Origin: HXMU1428-3 sp965215715
GTDB taxonomy: Bacteria > Pseudomonadota > Alphaproteobacteria > Rhizobiales > HXMU1428-3
DNA: 64,000 bases
Assembly: GCA_965215715.1 (NCBI GenBank)
Contig: OZ244129.1
Location: forward strand, 2,480,001 to 2,544,000
Direction: 5' to 3'
The notes under the pieces were generated by a model, which was not told the DNA's origin, made no database searches, and saw only the letters and a program-made list of their open reading frames with translations. Positions 54,024 through 61,850 of this stretch are shown in pieces. A program made the translations under genes and the position numbers. Each line of letters starts with the position of its first letter. Position 1 is the stretch's first letter.

Positions 54024-55202
54024 ATGACTGACACTTTAAAGTCGCAAACGGTTGATTTAGAACAAATTAAAGCCATCCTTGAACGGCTGGTGGGCTTTGA
54101 CACGACCTCTCATAAAAGCAATTTAGAGCTCATCGCTTATATTGAGCAGTTTTGTAAACAGAACGGGGTGACGTATCACTTAATCCCTAATGATGAGGGG
54201 GATAAGGCCTCTTTGTTTGCCTCCATTGGACCGCAAAATGAGGGTGGGATTGGGCTTTCTGGTCACACCGATGTGGTGCCTGTGGTTGGCCAGGCTTGGG
54301 ACACTGACCCATTTCAACTCACCCAAAAGGGAGACAAGCTTTTTGGGCGCGGCACAACCGATATGAAGGGGTTCTTGGCGGTGATGCTGGCAAGCATTCC
54401 GCTTTTTCAAGCCGCTAACTTAAAACGGCCGGTGCATTTGTTGTTTTCTTATGATGAAGAAATTGGCTGTACTGGTGTGCGCCCCATGATTGACAGGTTG
54501 GGTCACGATTTATTGAAACCTGAGTTTGTGTTGGTTGGGGAGCCTTCTAACTGCAAAGTGGTTGAAGCGCATAAAAGCATTTTAAGTTTTGAGACGATCG
54601 TGCAAGGGTTTGAAGCGCACTCTAGTGTGCATCATAAAGGTGTTAATGCGATTGAGATTGCCGCTAAGTTAATCGAGTTTTTAACTGGCAAGCAACAAGA
54701 GTTGGTTTTAGCGCAAAACGAACCACGCTTTGACCCGCCTTACTCAACCATCCATGTTGGAACAATTACTGGGGGTACAGCGCGCAATATTGTCGCCAAA
54801 GAGTGCCGCTTTGCCTGGGAGGTGAGGGCCCTACCTTCTTTTAATGGGTCTGATATTGTTGATGAAATGATGGCGTTTGCACTTCAAAGCTTATTGCCAG
54901 CAATGCGTGAAATTTCAGAAAACTGTCATGTAAAAACTGTGAACAAAGGCGAGGTTCCTGGGTTGAATGCGCATCCTTTTGCTGTTGAACTTGGGCTGAA
55001 AATAGCACAGCAAAACTCATCTCATGCGGTTTCATACGGAACAGAGGCCGGGCTGTTTGAATTGGGGGGTGTTCCTAGTGTTATTTGTGGACCTGGAAAT
55101 ATCGATCAAGCTCATAAGCCTAATGAATTCATTGATGAAAATGAACTTGTTGCTTGCACTCATATTATGGGCCAGATCGCCGATTATTTGGAAAACAATT
55201 AA
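54024..55202 (+). CDS. argE: Acetylornithine deacetylase ArgE
   Basis: 392 aa, M20 dizinc peptidase. Metal and catalytic residues are seen in GLSGHTDVVPV (His, Asp), GRGTTDMKGFLAV (Asp), YDEEIGCTG (Glu-Glu) and the C-terminal GPGNIDQAHKPNEF (His). The block FVLVGEPSNCKVVEAHKS is typical of ArgE. It removes acetate from N-acetylornithine in arginine synthesis. AGGAAA precedes the ATG. No other arg gene is adjacent. Confidence 0.93.
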   Translation: MTDTLKSQTVDLEQIKAILERLVGFDTTSHKSNLELIAYIEQFCKQNGVTYHLIPNDEGDKASLFASIGPQNEGGIGLSGHTDVVPVVGQAWDTDPFQLTQKGDKLFGRGTTDMKGFLAVMLASIPLFQAANLKRPVHLLFSYDEEIGCTGVRPMIDRLGHDLLKPEFVLVGEPSNCKVVEAHKSILSFETIVQGFEAHSSVHHKGVNAIEIAAKLIEFLTGKQQELVLAQNEPRFDPPYSTIHVGTITGGTARNIVAKECRFAWEVRALPSFNGSDIVDEMMAFALQSLLPAMREISENCHVKTVNKGEVPGLNAHPFAVELGLKIAQQNSSHAVSYGTEAGLFELGGVPSVICGPGNIDQAHKPNEFIDENELVACTHIMGQIADYLENN

Positions 55203-55606
55203 TTGATCAATTGATCATTGATTGTATTTATCTATGCTCTTTCTGTATTGCTTTTTGGTAAAATATTAGACCATTTTGTACTATGTGAGTACTGTTCTTT
55301 TCCTTGCAAAATGTTTGAAAATGGGGTTTCCCTTTATTTGTACGCTGATTAATTTTAGAAGCGTGGGTTTTTTTGTTTTTTAAGCTGTATTTTGAGCTTA
55401 ATCGAAACCCAATTTTTTGATGTAATTAATGATCTTTAAGTTCTGCTGCCTTCTTATATTTTTTGGTGCTGACTTTGAGCTTTAATTGTTTTTTTTATTT
55501 ATTGCAGTCTGGGTGTTTCTTATTGAACGGCCTGCTTTGTGGTTGGCAAAATAGTTTTACTTTGCACCTCTCAGACAAAATTATATATAATTATTGGTAG
55601 ATTGAA
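55203..55606. other. AT-rich intergenic region
   Basis: 404 bp between argE and the MarR-like gene. It begins with two overlapping TTGATCA words (about 55203-55220) and continues T-rich. I see no gene, terminator with a clean U-run, or repeat copy; it presumably contains the MarR-gene promoter. Confidence 0.5.
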
Positions 55607-56116
55607 ATGTGTTCAAAAGAATTAACATTTGATCGTGATGGCGCCCCTTCTGACAACTTAATGAGCCTTATGTTGTTCGCCCATGAATGGGTATTAGCTT
55701 CATGTTGCAATCTGATGTCTGGCCTTGGGTATAAAATGCTATTAAGGGATGATTTCCTTTTAATCACAGCACTTGGCTCTGGTCCTAAATCTGTGTTTGA
55801 GGTTGCAGAAATTTTACAAAAGCCAGTTCATGAGATCCATCACAGAACCAGAGGGTTGGAACTCAACGGATTTGTTGAAATTGTGCAACCCGTGGATCCA
55901 GTTGAGCAAAAACAGATTGAGTTTACTGAGAAAGGCAGGCATCTTGTAGAAGATCTCATGCACACTCTTGCTAAAATTGAGATGGTGCTCAATGATCGTG
56001 TGAGCCCTTTAGGCGTTCAACAAATGAGAGATGTAATTACCTCAGAGTGGGGAGCGGCGCTTAGTACGTCTGATCTTGATAAATATGGACCGCTTTTCGA
56101 ACAAGACAATAACTAA
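55607..56116 (+). CDS. MarR-like winged-helix transcriptional regulator
   Basis: 169 aa. The core (LRDDFLLITALGSGPKSVFEVAEILQKPVHEIHHRTRGLELNGFVEIV, given as residues about 47-95) is a winged helix with the recognition helix around EIHHRTRGLE; helices at both ends form the dimer interface. It overlaps the downstream nucleotidase gene by 32 nt in another frame. Effector and target genes are unknown; the nucleotidase is the nearest candidate. Confidence 0.75.
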   Translation: MCSKELTFDRDGAPSDNLMSLMLFAHEWVLASCCNLMSGLGYKMLLRDDFLLITALGSGPKSVFEVAEILQKPVHEIHHRTRGLELNGFVEIVQPVDPVEQKQIEFTEKGRHLVEDLMHTLAKIEMVLNDRVSPLGVQQMRDVITSEWGAALSTSDLDKYGPLFEQDNN

Positions 56117-56795
56117 CTGGATTTTTGATCTTGATAATACACTCTACCCAGCTGAGTGTAATTTATTTGCTCAAATTGATCAGAAGATGGGTGCCTTTAT
56201 CGCCGAGCTTCTTGACGTTGACTTGAAACAAGCGCGCCGGGTTCAAAAAGATTATTATTATCGCTACGGCACGACCTTAAATGGATTGATGCAAGAACAT
56301 AAGCTAGACCCTCAATCCTATCTTGATTATGTTCATGATATTGACCATTCAGTGCTCCCAAGCTTGCCAGACTTAAAAAGTGAGCTTGATGAGCTGCCGG
56401 GGCGTAAATTTATTTTTACCAATGGTTCTTTCTTCCATGGGGAAAAGGTGGCTGATGCATTGGGTGTTCTTGATGCCTTTGACGGTATTTTTGATATTGC
56501 AGCCGCTGACTTTGTTCCCAAGCCTCACTGCGAAGCCTATGAACGCTTTTTAAAGCAGCATAATGTTGACCCGTTACAAGCAGTCATGTTTGAAGATTTG
56601 CACCCAAATTTGCGCATGCCGCATGAGATGGGCATGACCACGGTTCTGGTTCATTCTGGCTATGATGATCACCCAAGCCAGAAAGAACGGTTAAGCTGGA
56701 AACAGTTGCCAGACTATATCCATTTTGAAACTGATGACCTGGTGGCTATGCTACAAAAGATCAATGTTTCGCTTTCAATTGACAAATTGCCTTAA
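56085..56795 (+). CDS. Pyrimidine 5'-nucleotidase (HAD family)
   Basis: 236 aa from the ATG at 56085, inside the end of the MarR-like gene; a TTG at 56076 is an alternative. HAD motif I is WIFDLDNTLYP, motif II is in FTNGSFFH, the conserved Lys lies in FVPKPHCEAY and motif IV is MFEDLHPNL. The YRYGTTLNGLM segment in the cap is typical of the SDT1-like pyrimidine nucleotidases. It dephosphorylates UMP/CMP-type nucleotides in the cytosol. Confidence 0.88.
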   Translation: MDRFSNKTITNWIFDLDNTLYPAECNLFAQIDQKMGAFIAELLDVDLKQARRVQKDYYYRYGTTLNGLMQEHKLDPQSYLDYVHDIDHSVLPSLPDLKSELDELPGRKFIFTNGSFFHGEKVADALGVLDAFDGIFDIAAADFVPKPHCEAYERFLKQHNVDPLQAVMFEDLHPNLRMPHEMGMTTVLVHSGYDDHPSQKERLSWKQLPDYIHFETDDLVAMLQKINVSLSIDKLP

Positions 56796-57007
56796 ATTTA
56801 TCTGCTTAAGATTGATCTAAGTTAAAGTTGTTGGGGCAAATCTTATTATTATAAACCTTGATGTGAAACTTCTATTCCTTGATTCTTTATCATGATTAAT
56901 CACTTTAATTTTGATGCGCGGGCGTGTCGGATGCCGGGGAGGCGTGTGGTTCATTATGGTTGTGAGATTTTGTTTAGAGACCAAGGTCTTTATTTAAGGA
57001 TTTGAAA

Positions 57008-57412
57008 ATGAACAAACCAATTCAGCTATTGAGTTTACTTTTGATTTTAATGGGTGGGTTTGCTGGTTCCGCTCAGGCAGATATGAGTAAAGTCGGTGAA
57101 CAGGCGATTATTAAAGCGGGCGAGATTATGTTTCAGTATCGCTGCCGTAGTTGCCATTCTGATGATATGAGCCACCCTTCTTATGGTCCGCCTTTAAAAA
57201 ATGTTTTTGGGCGCAAGGCTGGGTCCGTTCCTGGTTTTAATTACTCTCAAGCCTTGAAAGGTTCTGGCATTATCTGGAATGAGAAGGAACTGCGGGCTTG
57301 GATTGCAGATAATAAGTCTGTTATGCCAGGCACACGTATGCGCCATGTCGGGATTATGGACAAAGCTGAGCAAGACTTTTTACTTGGCTATCTCAAACAT
57401 ATTTCCAAATAA
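57008..57412 (+). CDS. Class I cytochrome c, periplasmic
   Basis: 134 aa from the ATG at 57008 (AAGGA upstream). Signal peptide about 1-24 (FAGSAQA). Heme-binding CRSCH at C46, C49 and H50, followed by YGPPLKNVFGRKAGSVPGF-type NVFGRKAG, and the sixth ligand Met in VMPGTRM. A soluble electron carrier similar to cytochrome c2/c552. It could serve the alcohol dehydrogenase or a respiratory chain, but nothing here fixes its partner. Confidence 0.92.
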   Translation: MNKPIQLLSLLLILMGGFAGSAQADMSKVGEQAIIKAGEIMFQYRCRSCHSDDMSHPSYGPPLKNVFGRKAGSVPGFNYSQALKGSGIIWNEKELRAWIADNKSVMPGTRMRHVGIMDKAEQDFLLGYLKHISK

Positions 57413-57431
57413 TTTTAGTGAGAGATTTTTG

Positions 57432-57466
57432 CAGCCTGGCTAGGTTTAGCCAGGCTGTGATTTTTT
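57432..57466. terminator. Bidirectional terminator between cytochrome c and nikR
   Basis: Perfect 11-bp stem CAGCCTGGCTA (57432-57442) / TAGCCAGGCTG (57447-57457), with T-rich sequence after it and an A/T-rich stretch before it (ATTTTTG). It lies between convergent genes and overlaps the nikR stop region. Confidence 0.88.
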
Positions 57467-58244
57467 AATGCTTATGATCATCGTGTAATTCAGCTTCATG
57501 ACCTGGGTGGTCATGGCTGTGTTCCCCATGGTCTTGGCCGATGTGATCATGATCGTGGGCGCGAAAATCATAGCTATGGTCGCCGTCATGATCATGGTGA
57601 TGATCGTGCCCTTTATGGTCATGGCTGTGGGTGTGTTGATGTTCATGTTGATGAACATGCTCATGCGGGTGAGCATGAGTATGAATGTGTGAGTGGGTGT
57701 GATAGGTGCCGTCTTTGTGGGTGTGCCAATGCTCATGGGTGTGGGTGTGTTCATGATCATGAATGTGCTTGTGTTCATGGCTGTGTTCATGGTCATGTTT
57801 ATGAGCGGTTGGCTCAGGGTGGGCATCTTTATGCAAGGGGAAATCAACCGGGATGAGGTGAACCATTCCGTGGCGCACGCCGCGTTCAGCAATGATGCGG
57901 TTGGCAACATCTTTCACCTGTTTTGTGCCCCCTTTTAATATGGCTGCTTCCAGGCAGGTGTCTTCGTCTAAATGAACATGCATGGTGGCATGAGACAGAT
58001 CATGATGGCCGTGGTGCACATGGGCAAGACGTTTGGCTAATTCACGTTCTTCATGATCGTAAACATAAGACAGGGTGGCAACACAGGTGCCATCTTGATC
58101 TTGGTTTTCAAGTCGTTCGCCTTCAAGCCGGTCTCGAACCATGTCCCTAATGGCTTCAGAGCGATTGTCATAATTCTTCTCAGTCATGAACTGGTCAAGC
58201 TGTGTGAGAAGTTCTTGATCTATCGTAATCGTTACCCGCTGCAT
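57465..58244 (-). CDS. nikR: NikR nickel-responsive repressor with long His-rich tail
   Basis: 259 aa; usual NikR is about 130-150. The N-terminal ribbon-helix-helix (MQRVTITIDQELLTQLDQF, NRSEAIRDMVRD) and the ACT-like nickel domain (about 52-137) are standard, with the Ni ligands recognisable as His in HVHHGHHDLS, H89 and H91 in MHVHLDEDTC, and C97. From residue 138 to the end there are about 49 histidines in 122 residues, mostly in HxH alternation with Asp, Glu and Thr. NikR represses nickel uptake when Ni is bound; the tail could buffer or deliver metal. It is divergent from nikK. Confidence 0.93.
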   Translation of the reverse strand: MQRVTITIDQELLTQLDQFMTEKNYDNRSEAIRDMVRDRLEGERLENQDQDGTCVATLSYVYDHEERELAKRLAHVHHGHHDLSHATMHVHLDEDTCLEAAILKGGTKQVKDVANRIIAERGVRHGMVHLIPVDFPLHKDAHPEPTAHKHDHEHSHEHKHIHDHEHTHTHEHWHTHKDGTYHTHSHIHTHAHPHEHVHQHEHQHTHSHDHKGHDHHHDHDGDHSYDFRAHDHDHIGQDHGEHSHDHPGHEAELHDDHKH

Positions 58245-58275
58245 TTTGTGCCTTTCTTGACAAACTCAACTCAAA

Positions 58276-58312
58276 ATGTATGATGTTTTTATTATTTATC
58301 ATATATGATAAA
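58276..58312. promoter_or_regulatory. Candidate NikR operator
   Basis: GTATGA (58278-58283), a 15-nt spacer and TCATAT (58299-58304) approximate the E. coli NikR site GTATGA-N16-TCATAC. The 3' half lies within a perfect 18-bp palindrome, TTTATCATATATGATAAA, at 58295-58312. It is placed between divergent nikR and nikK. Confidence 0.6.
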
Positions 58313-58366
58313 AATAATATTTGTATTACCGAGTGTCCTTTGGCCAAACTATAAGGGATTTTTTGG

Positions 58367-59152
58367 ATGTTTCATAAAGTTATCCTTGCTGTTTTACCCT
58401 TGCTTTTTTGCGGTCAAACCGTTGCTGAGGCTCATTTTCAAGAGCTTATTCCATCTACCGACATTGTACCAGGCTCTGCTCCAGGCTCAAATATAACTCT
58501 TTCTCTACAATTTACTCACCCTATGGAACAAGGGCCTTTAATGGATATGGTTCGCCCAAAATCCTTTGGCGTGATGATTGGCAATACGCGCTCAGATCTT
58601 TTATCCACCCTAAAACCCCAAACGATTAACGGTAAATCTCGTTGGCAGACGACTTATAAGCTGGCCCAACCTGGGGATCACGTTTTCTATCTTACACCGG
58701 GCCCCTATTGGGAACCTTCTGAAGATAAAATGATTGTTCACTACACCAAAGTTGTGGTGGACGGATTTCATGGAGGTGAGGGCTGGGACAAGCTTGTTGG
58801 CTTACCGGTGGAGATTGAACCTCTAAGCCGCCCTTATGGGCTTTGGACCCATAATATTTTTAGAGGGCGGGTATTAAAACAAGGCAAACCAGTTCCTTTT
58901 GCAGAAATTGAGATTGAATATCGCAATGAAGGCGCCCAAGTAAAAGCGCCCTTTGACCCTTACATTACGCAAATTATCAAAGCAGATGCGCATGGTGTTT
59001 TTGCTTATGCAATGCCTCGAGCAGGATGGTGGGGGTTTGCAGCCTTGGTTGAGGGTGACAGTTTGCTGAAAAACCCAGAGGGTGCCTTAAAGCCTGTGGA
59101 GCTTGGCGGCCTGATTTGGGTTAAAACAAGAGATATGCACACTGCTCACTAA
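58367..59152 (+). CDS. nikK: NikK-like periplasmic component of ECF nickel transporter (DUF4198)
   Basis: 261 aa; signal peptide about 1-21 (CGQTVAEA), after which the mature protein begins AHFQELIP. A DUF4198 beta fold runs through the rest (FTHPMEQGPLMDMVRPKSFGV, LTPGPYWEPSEDKMIVHYTK, WGFAALVEGD). An N-terminal His after cleavage is typical of the family and may bind Ni2+. First gene of nikKMLQO, 34 nt before nikM. Confidence 0.88.
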   Translation: MFHKVILAVLPLLFCGQTVAEAHFQELIPSTDIVPGSAPGSNITLSLQFTHPMEQGPLMDMVRPKSFGVMIGNTRSDLLSTLKPQTINGKSRWQTTYKLAQPGDHVFYLTPGPYWEPSEDKMIVHYTKVVVDGFHGGEGWDKLVGLPVEIEPLSRPYGLWTHNIFRGRVLKQGKPVPFAEIEIEYRNEGAQVKAPFDPYITQIIKADAHGVFAYAMPRAGWWGFAALVEGDSLLKNPEGALKPVELGGLIWVKTRDMHTAH

Positions 59153-59186
59153 AGCAGCTTGCATTTAACAGGGAAGATTAACAAAA

Positions 59187-59813
59187 ATGCATTTGGTTGA
59201 TGGCATTGTTAGCACACCTTTGGTTGTCAGCTCAGCCGTTATCGCTGCGGGGGCTGTGGCGATTGGCTTAAAGCGGGTCGACCCTGATGATGTGCCGAAA
59301 ATTGCGCTGTTAAGTGCAGCCTTCTTTGTTGCCAGTGTTATCCGCGTGCCGATCGGGCCAGGGGCGGCTCATTTAATGCTTACCGGGTTGTTGGGGCTCA
59401 TTTTGGGGCCCATGATTTTTCCAGCCGTTCTGGCGGGTTTGCTGTTGCAAACTTTGATGTTTGGATTTGGTGGCATTTCTGTGCTTGGGCTGAACCTTTT
59501 AAACATTGCTTTGCCAGGTTTTTTGGCCTTTTTGATGTTTTCTCCCCTCTTGCATCGTTGTCCTTCCTCTCAGGTTATAATCTGGGGCGCGATAGCCGGG
59601 GCGTTTGCCGTGGTCGGTTCCAGTCTTATGGTTGCCGGCTCTTTGGCCCTGTCAGGGCAAGGATTTTGGACTGTGGCCAAGCTTATTGTTTTGGCCAATC
59701 TGCCTGTGGCTGTTGTTGAAGGGTTGGTTGTTGGCGCGGCCCTTAGTTTTTTGTTTAAGTTAAAGCCTGGCTTGTTTCCTCAACCAAAGCTAACAGCAAA
59801 GCAGGCAGCTTAA
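59187..59813 (+). CDS. nikM: NikM/CbiM-type nickel-binding S component
   Basis: 208 aa. The protein begins MHLVDGIVS, and Met1-His2 form the ATCUN-like metal site that defines CbiM/NikM. About six hydrophobic helices follow, including PIGPGAAHLMLTGLLGLILG with the conserved His. It captures Ni2+ (or Co2+) in the membrane for the ECF importer. AGGGAAGA precedes the ATG; its stop overlaps the nikL start. Confidence 0.93.
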   Translation: MHLVDGIVSTPLVVSSAVIAAGAVAIGLKRVDPDDVPKIALLSAAFFVASVIRVPIGPGAAHLMLTGLLGLILGPMIFPAVLAGLLLQTLMFGFGGISVLGLNLLNIALPGFLAFLMFSPLLHRCPSSQVIIWGAIAGAFAVVGSSLMVAGSLALSGQGFWTVAKLIVLANLPVAVVEGLVVGAALSFLFKLKPGLFPQPKLTAKQAA

Positions 59814-60385
59814 TGAGCGCTCGGTTTGTCATCTTCACGCTTGGCCTTATTGGTGGCTTGCTGACTTTCCCTTCATTTGGGCTTGCTCATAAACTGCATA
59901 TATTTGTCACCATAGAGCCTGGCCCCGAGGTTGCAGGGCGGGTTTATTATTCACGCACAACCCCTTTTCGCTACGCCCGTGTGGACTTGCTTGACCGCTC
60001 TGGCAAGACCATAAAAAGTGCTCGCAGTGATGAAGAGGGACGATTTCACCTCAAGCTGAAGGACCTTGGTTTGCTCGATTTGGACGGGTTTACCGTGCGC
60101 TGTGAAACCAAGGATGGGCATGGTGTTGAGCACAAGATTTTGGCCAATGCTCTAACAGGCTCACAAGACAAGTATACACACGATCACTTTGAATCACCGC
60201 AATCTCATGGTTCTTTGCGGGAAACACTTGCCCTTGAGCTACGCCCTTTAAAAGAACAAATCAATGCGCTTGAGACCAAAATTTGGTTGCGCGATGTTTT
60301 GGGTGGGTTGGGCATGCTGATGGGTGTTTTTGGTTTGTGGATGTTTTGGCTGGCGCGTTCACACAGTGTTGGGCAAAAAGAATGA
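59813..60385 (+). CDS. nikL: NikL-type membrane component of ECF nickel transporter
   Basis: 190 aa. A signal-like N-terminal helix (about 5-24) exposes the mature start AHKLHIFV; a periplasmic beta domain (VAGRVYYSRTTPFRYARVDLLD, VRCETKDGHGVEHKI) is followed by a coiled coil and one C-terminal transmembrane helix. This layout matches NikL, the accessory subunit in nikKMLQO systems. Its ATG overlaps the nikM stop and its TGA overlaps the nikQ ATG. Confidence 0.87.
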   Translation: MSARFVIFTLGLIGGLLTFPSFGLAHKLHIFVTIEPGPEVAGRVYYSRTTPFRYARVDLLDRSGKTIKSARSDEEGRFHLKLKDLGLLDLDGFTVRCETKDGHGVEHKILANALTGSQDKYTHDHFESPQSHGSLRETLALELRPLKEQINALETKIWLRDVLGGLGMLMGVFGLWMFWLARSHSVGQKE

Positions 60386-61113
60386 GTTTAGCTGCCCAAC
60401 TTTCCAGGCTCGATCCACGCACTTTGATTTTATTGGCTGTTCTTTTTGCTGTGGTGACGGTTCTTATTCAAGATCTCTCAATTTTATTGGCCTTGCTTTG
60501 TTTTTCTTTGTTCTTGTGCGTGCTGTTTCAAGTGCGCGCGCGTGACCATTTGGCCCGTTTTTTGGCGGTGGATGGGTTTGTCTTGCTGACCGTCATCATC
60601 TTGCCCTTTACCATGCAGGGCACAGAACATCTGGACTTTCTTGGCCTCAGTTTAAGCAAAGAGGGTTTGGTGTTGGCGGCCAAAATCCTATTAAAAGCCA
60701 ATGCGGTGTTTTTGTGTTTTATCGCTTTACTGGGACGCATGCAGTTGCCCCAATTTGCGCATGGGCTGGCTCACCTTTGGGTGCCGATGGTCTTTGTGCA
60801 AATTTTGCTAATGATGATCCGTTACATTGATGTGTTGGGCCAAGAATTAGGCCAATTACGACGGGCCATGAAATGCCGCGGCTTTGCTTTAAAGACCAAT
60901 TGGCACACATTTAATAGTTTGGGGCAATTGGTGGGCATGGTGTTTGTGCGGGCGGTTGAACGCTCTGAGCACATTCAAAACGCCATGAAATGCAGAGGGT
61001 TTCAAGGCACATTTCCTTTATTGTCCCATTTTCATTACAGCTGGTTTGATGGGCTATTTGGGCTTTTGTTTATAAGCGTGCTTGGCGTGCTTATTTTTGG
61101 GTGGGTCTTATGA
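60382..61113 (+). CDS. nikQ: NikQ/CbiQ-type ECF transmembrane (T) component
   Basis: 243 aa from the ATG at 60382, in ATGA overlap with the nikL stop; a start 33 codons upstream would lie wholly inside nikL and is unlikely. DPRTLILLAVLFAVV and about five transmembrane helices, plus the two Ala-Arg-Gly-like coupling motifs MKCRGFAL and MKCRGFQGT that contact the ATPase. It is the T component of the nickel ECF transporter. Confidence 0.92.
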   Translation: MSLAAQLSRLDPRTLILLAVLFAVVTVLIQDLSILLALLCFSLFLCVLFQVRARDHLARFLAVDGFVLLTVIILPFTMQGTEHLDFLGLSLSKEGLVLAAKILLKANAVFLCFIALLGRMQLPQFAHGLAHLWVPMVFVQILLMMIRYIDVLGQELGQLRRAMKCRGFALKTNWHTFNSLGQLVGMVFVRAVERSEHIQNAMKCRGFQGTFPLLSHFHYSWFDGLFGLLFISVLGVLIFGWVL

Positions 61114-61766
61114 GCAATCCTTTACTCTCACTCACAAATATTGCTTACACCTATGATGATGGGACGTGTGTTTTATCAGATGTCAATTTTGCCATCCATG
61201 CTGGTGAGCGCGGCGCACTGACGGGGCGTAACGGGGCGGGCAAAACTACGCTTTTGCATTTGATGATTGGTTTGTTGAAACCAGGTGCTGGAACGGTGGA
61301 GGCTTTTGGCAAAGCGCGGGTTTCGGAGAAAGATTTTTATGAGGTGCGGTGCCGAGCAGGCTTGTGTTTTCAAATGGCGGACCATCAATTGTTTTGCCCC
61401 ACTGTTGCCGAAGATGTCGCGTTTGGCCCCCTTAACCTTGGCAAGTCCCATGCTGAGACGAGACAAATTGTGGCTAACGCTTTGGAATTGGTTGGTTTAG
61501 AGGGCTTTGAGCAAAAGATAACCCATCATTTATCAGGGGGTGAGAAACGGTTGGCGGCGCTGGCCAGTGTGTTGGCAATGGAGCCAGACTTATTATTGTT
61601 GGATGAACCAACAGCCGAACTTGATGATAGGGCCAAAGCCAGGTTGATTAAGGTACTTAACGATTTGCCCCAGGCCAAGCTGATTATTTCTCATGACGGG
61701 TCATTTTTAAATGAGGTGACGGATCACCACTATGAGTTGAAAGAGGGACAAGTGAGGCTCATATAA
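61110..61766 (+). CDS. nikO: NikO/CbiO-type ECF ATPase
   Basis: 218 aa from the ATG at 61110, in ATGA overlap with nikQ. Walker A GRNGAGKTT (residues 39-47), Q-loop in FQMADHQLFCPTVAEDVAFGP, signature LSGGEKRLAAL, Walker B LLLLDEPTAELD and switch His in LIISHDGSF. ATP hydrolysis here drives nickel uptake. It is shorter than many CbiO proteins because the C-terminal dimerisation extension is missing. Confidence 0.94.
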   Translation: MSNPLLSLTNIAYTYDDGTCVLSDVNFAIHAGERGALTGRNGAGKTTLLHLMIGLLKPGAGTVEAFGKARVSEKDFYEVRCRAGLCFQMADHQLFCPTVAEDVAFGPLNLGKSHAETRQIVANALELVGLEGFEQKITHHLSGGEKRLAALASVLAMEPDLLLLDEPTAELDDRAKARLIKVLNDLPQAKLIISHDGSFLNEVTDHHYELKEGQVRLI

Positions 61767-61780
61767 GGCTGGTATGATTT

Positions 61781-61829
61781 GCCCCCCTTAACGTTTTCCA
61801 TCGTTTCCTTTGGAAAAACTAAGAGGGGC
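61781..61829. terminator. Long hairpin between nikO and the chemoreceptor gene
   Basis: GCCCCCCTTA (61781-61790) / TAAGAGGGGC (61820-61829) with an inner GTTTTCCA/TGGAAAAAC stem. It sits between two convergent genes; it lacks a U-run, so the terminator role is likely but not certain. Confidence 0.6.
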
Positions 61830-61850
61830 GGCAGTAAAAGCAGGCAGGTT

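Noticed and set aside
57498..58150. Several plus-strand frames rich in Met/Val opposite the nikR tail
   Set aside because: Antisense shadows of the His-rich codons (CAT/CAC read as ATG/GTG).
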